Source of the DNA: Pseudonocardiales bacterium
GTDB taxonomy: Bacteria; Actinomycetota; Actinomycetes; Mycobacteriales; Pseudonocardiaceae
Direction: 5' to 3'
Length of the DNA stretch: 64,000 nucleotides
NCBI GenBank assembly: GCA_019243635.1
Contig: JAFAUB010000166.1
Coordinates: 27,355-91,354 of the forward strand
The notes beneath the pieces were generated by a model. The model did not search any database, was not told the DNA's origin, and worked only from the letters and a program-made list of their open reading frames with translations. Positions 63,873 through 64,000 of the stretch are shown one piece after another; within the stretch, counting starts at the first letter, position 1; every line of letters starts with the position of its first letter. The position numbers and the translations under genes are program-made.

Positions 63873-64000
63873 TCATATGAGATTGAGGATCTTGAAGGAC
63901 CGTTCCATGACCCGGGTTGCCCATCTGGTGGTCTCGGTGATGTCTCGTCGTCCGATCAGGTGGATCGCGCCCACAGCGAGGTTGCGTAGCGCGGCCATGA
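63873..64000 (-). mobile_element. Insertion sequence, transposase C-terminus (ISAs1/IS4-like), continues past window
   Basis: The minus strand from the window edge reads MAALRNLAVGAIHLIGRRDI, TETTRWATRVMERSFKILNL, then Ile and TGA at 63873-63875. The AALRNLAIG motif and the RxxxRxxxxLxxL ending are those of DDE transposases of the ISAs1/IS4 group. The IS end must lie close to 63850-63872; CCAGGGGCGTTCCAAGATC (63856-63874) is a candidate terminal repeat. The other end is outside the window. Confidence 0.72.

Overview
This is a high-GC actinobacterial chromosome segment. The codon use, the Asp/Glu-tRNA amidotransferase (gatCAB), the F420 gene cofC, an EspG/PPE-like/DUF3558 cassette and small DUF397-type genes suggest the family Pseudonocardiaceae. 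That placement is an inference from gene content; no rRNA is present to confirm it. The gene order is a recognisable relative of the Mycobacterium tuberculosis Rv2973-Rv3013 stretch (recG, ung, thiL, ddl, gpsA, cofC, ppk, mutT1, leuD, leuC, an IclR regulator, leuB, serA, ilvC, ilvN, ilvB, a PH-domain protein, lppZ, gatB/A/C, an ACT protein), with typA-lpqW (Rv1165-Rv1166 type) further on. The hupB gene usually found between mutT1 and leuD, and the DAK-type gene usually found near recG, are missing here.

Layout. 1-9.9 kb: 3' part of a gamma-glutamyltransferase, recG, rpmB, a decayed XRE regulator with two small partners, ung, thiL, a stand-alone Lrp sensor domain, DUF3515, an orphan DUF742 and ddl. 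9.9-11.3 kb: a cysteine dioxygenase beside two broken genes, one a cystathionine-lyase-type remnant. 11.5-19.3 kb: gpsA, cofC, ppk, mutT1, leuD-leuC and the divergent regulator ndgR. 19.3-24.3 kb: an AT-richer, decayed genomic island (glycosyltransferase, CapF/WbjC-like sugar reductase, broken epimerase, membrane protein, broken tyrosine integrase) ending at tRNA-Glu and tRNA-Gln. 24.6-27.6 kb: two FAD oxidoreductases flanking a DyP-peroxidase fragment. 27.8-40.7 kb: branched-chain amino acid and serine genes (cimA, leuB, serA, ilvC, ilvN, ilvB), interrupted by small hypothetical genes and a four-gene ESX-associated cassette. 40.8-47.4 kb: PH protein, LppZ-like lipoprotein, gatBAC, ACT protein and a GNAT acetyltransferase. 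47.4-55.1 kb: two family-5 binding lipoproteins (the second LpqW-like), typA and a two-component system. 55.2-60.2 kb: a SEC-C protein, a gluconokinase remnant, and a LolA-like protein with an ABC exporter. 60.9-64 kb: a compact operon of a PLP decarboxylase, a DUF3326 protein and a truncated FMN-binding protein, cut by an insertion sequence at the window edge.

The core metabolic theme is leucine/isoleucine/valine synthesis. CimA, LeuCD, LeuB and IlvBNC supply the pathway, NdgR probably controls leuCD, and both cimA and ilvB carry transcription attenuators with short leader peptides rich in Val/Ile/Leu.

The most unusual features are: two near-identical long palindromes placed just after stop codons (9919-10004 and 17017-17078); a third large inverted repeat before serA; the PLP-decarboxylase/DUF3326 operon; a pair of inverted DnaA-box sequences forming a perfect hairpin after lppZ; and a tandem repeat that carries the ribosome-binding site of a glycosyltransferase gene. 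Many pseudogenes, three of them with in-frame TGA codons, show active gene decay. All identifications rest on reading the sequence; no database search was run.
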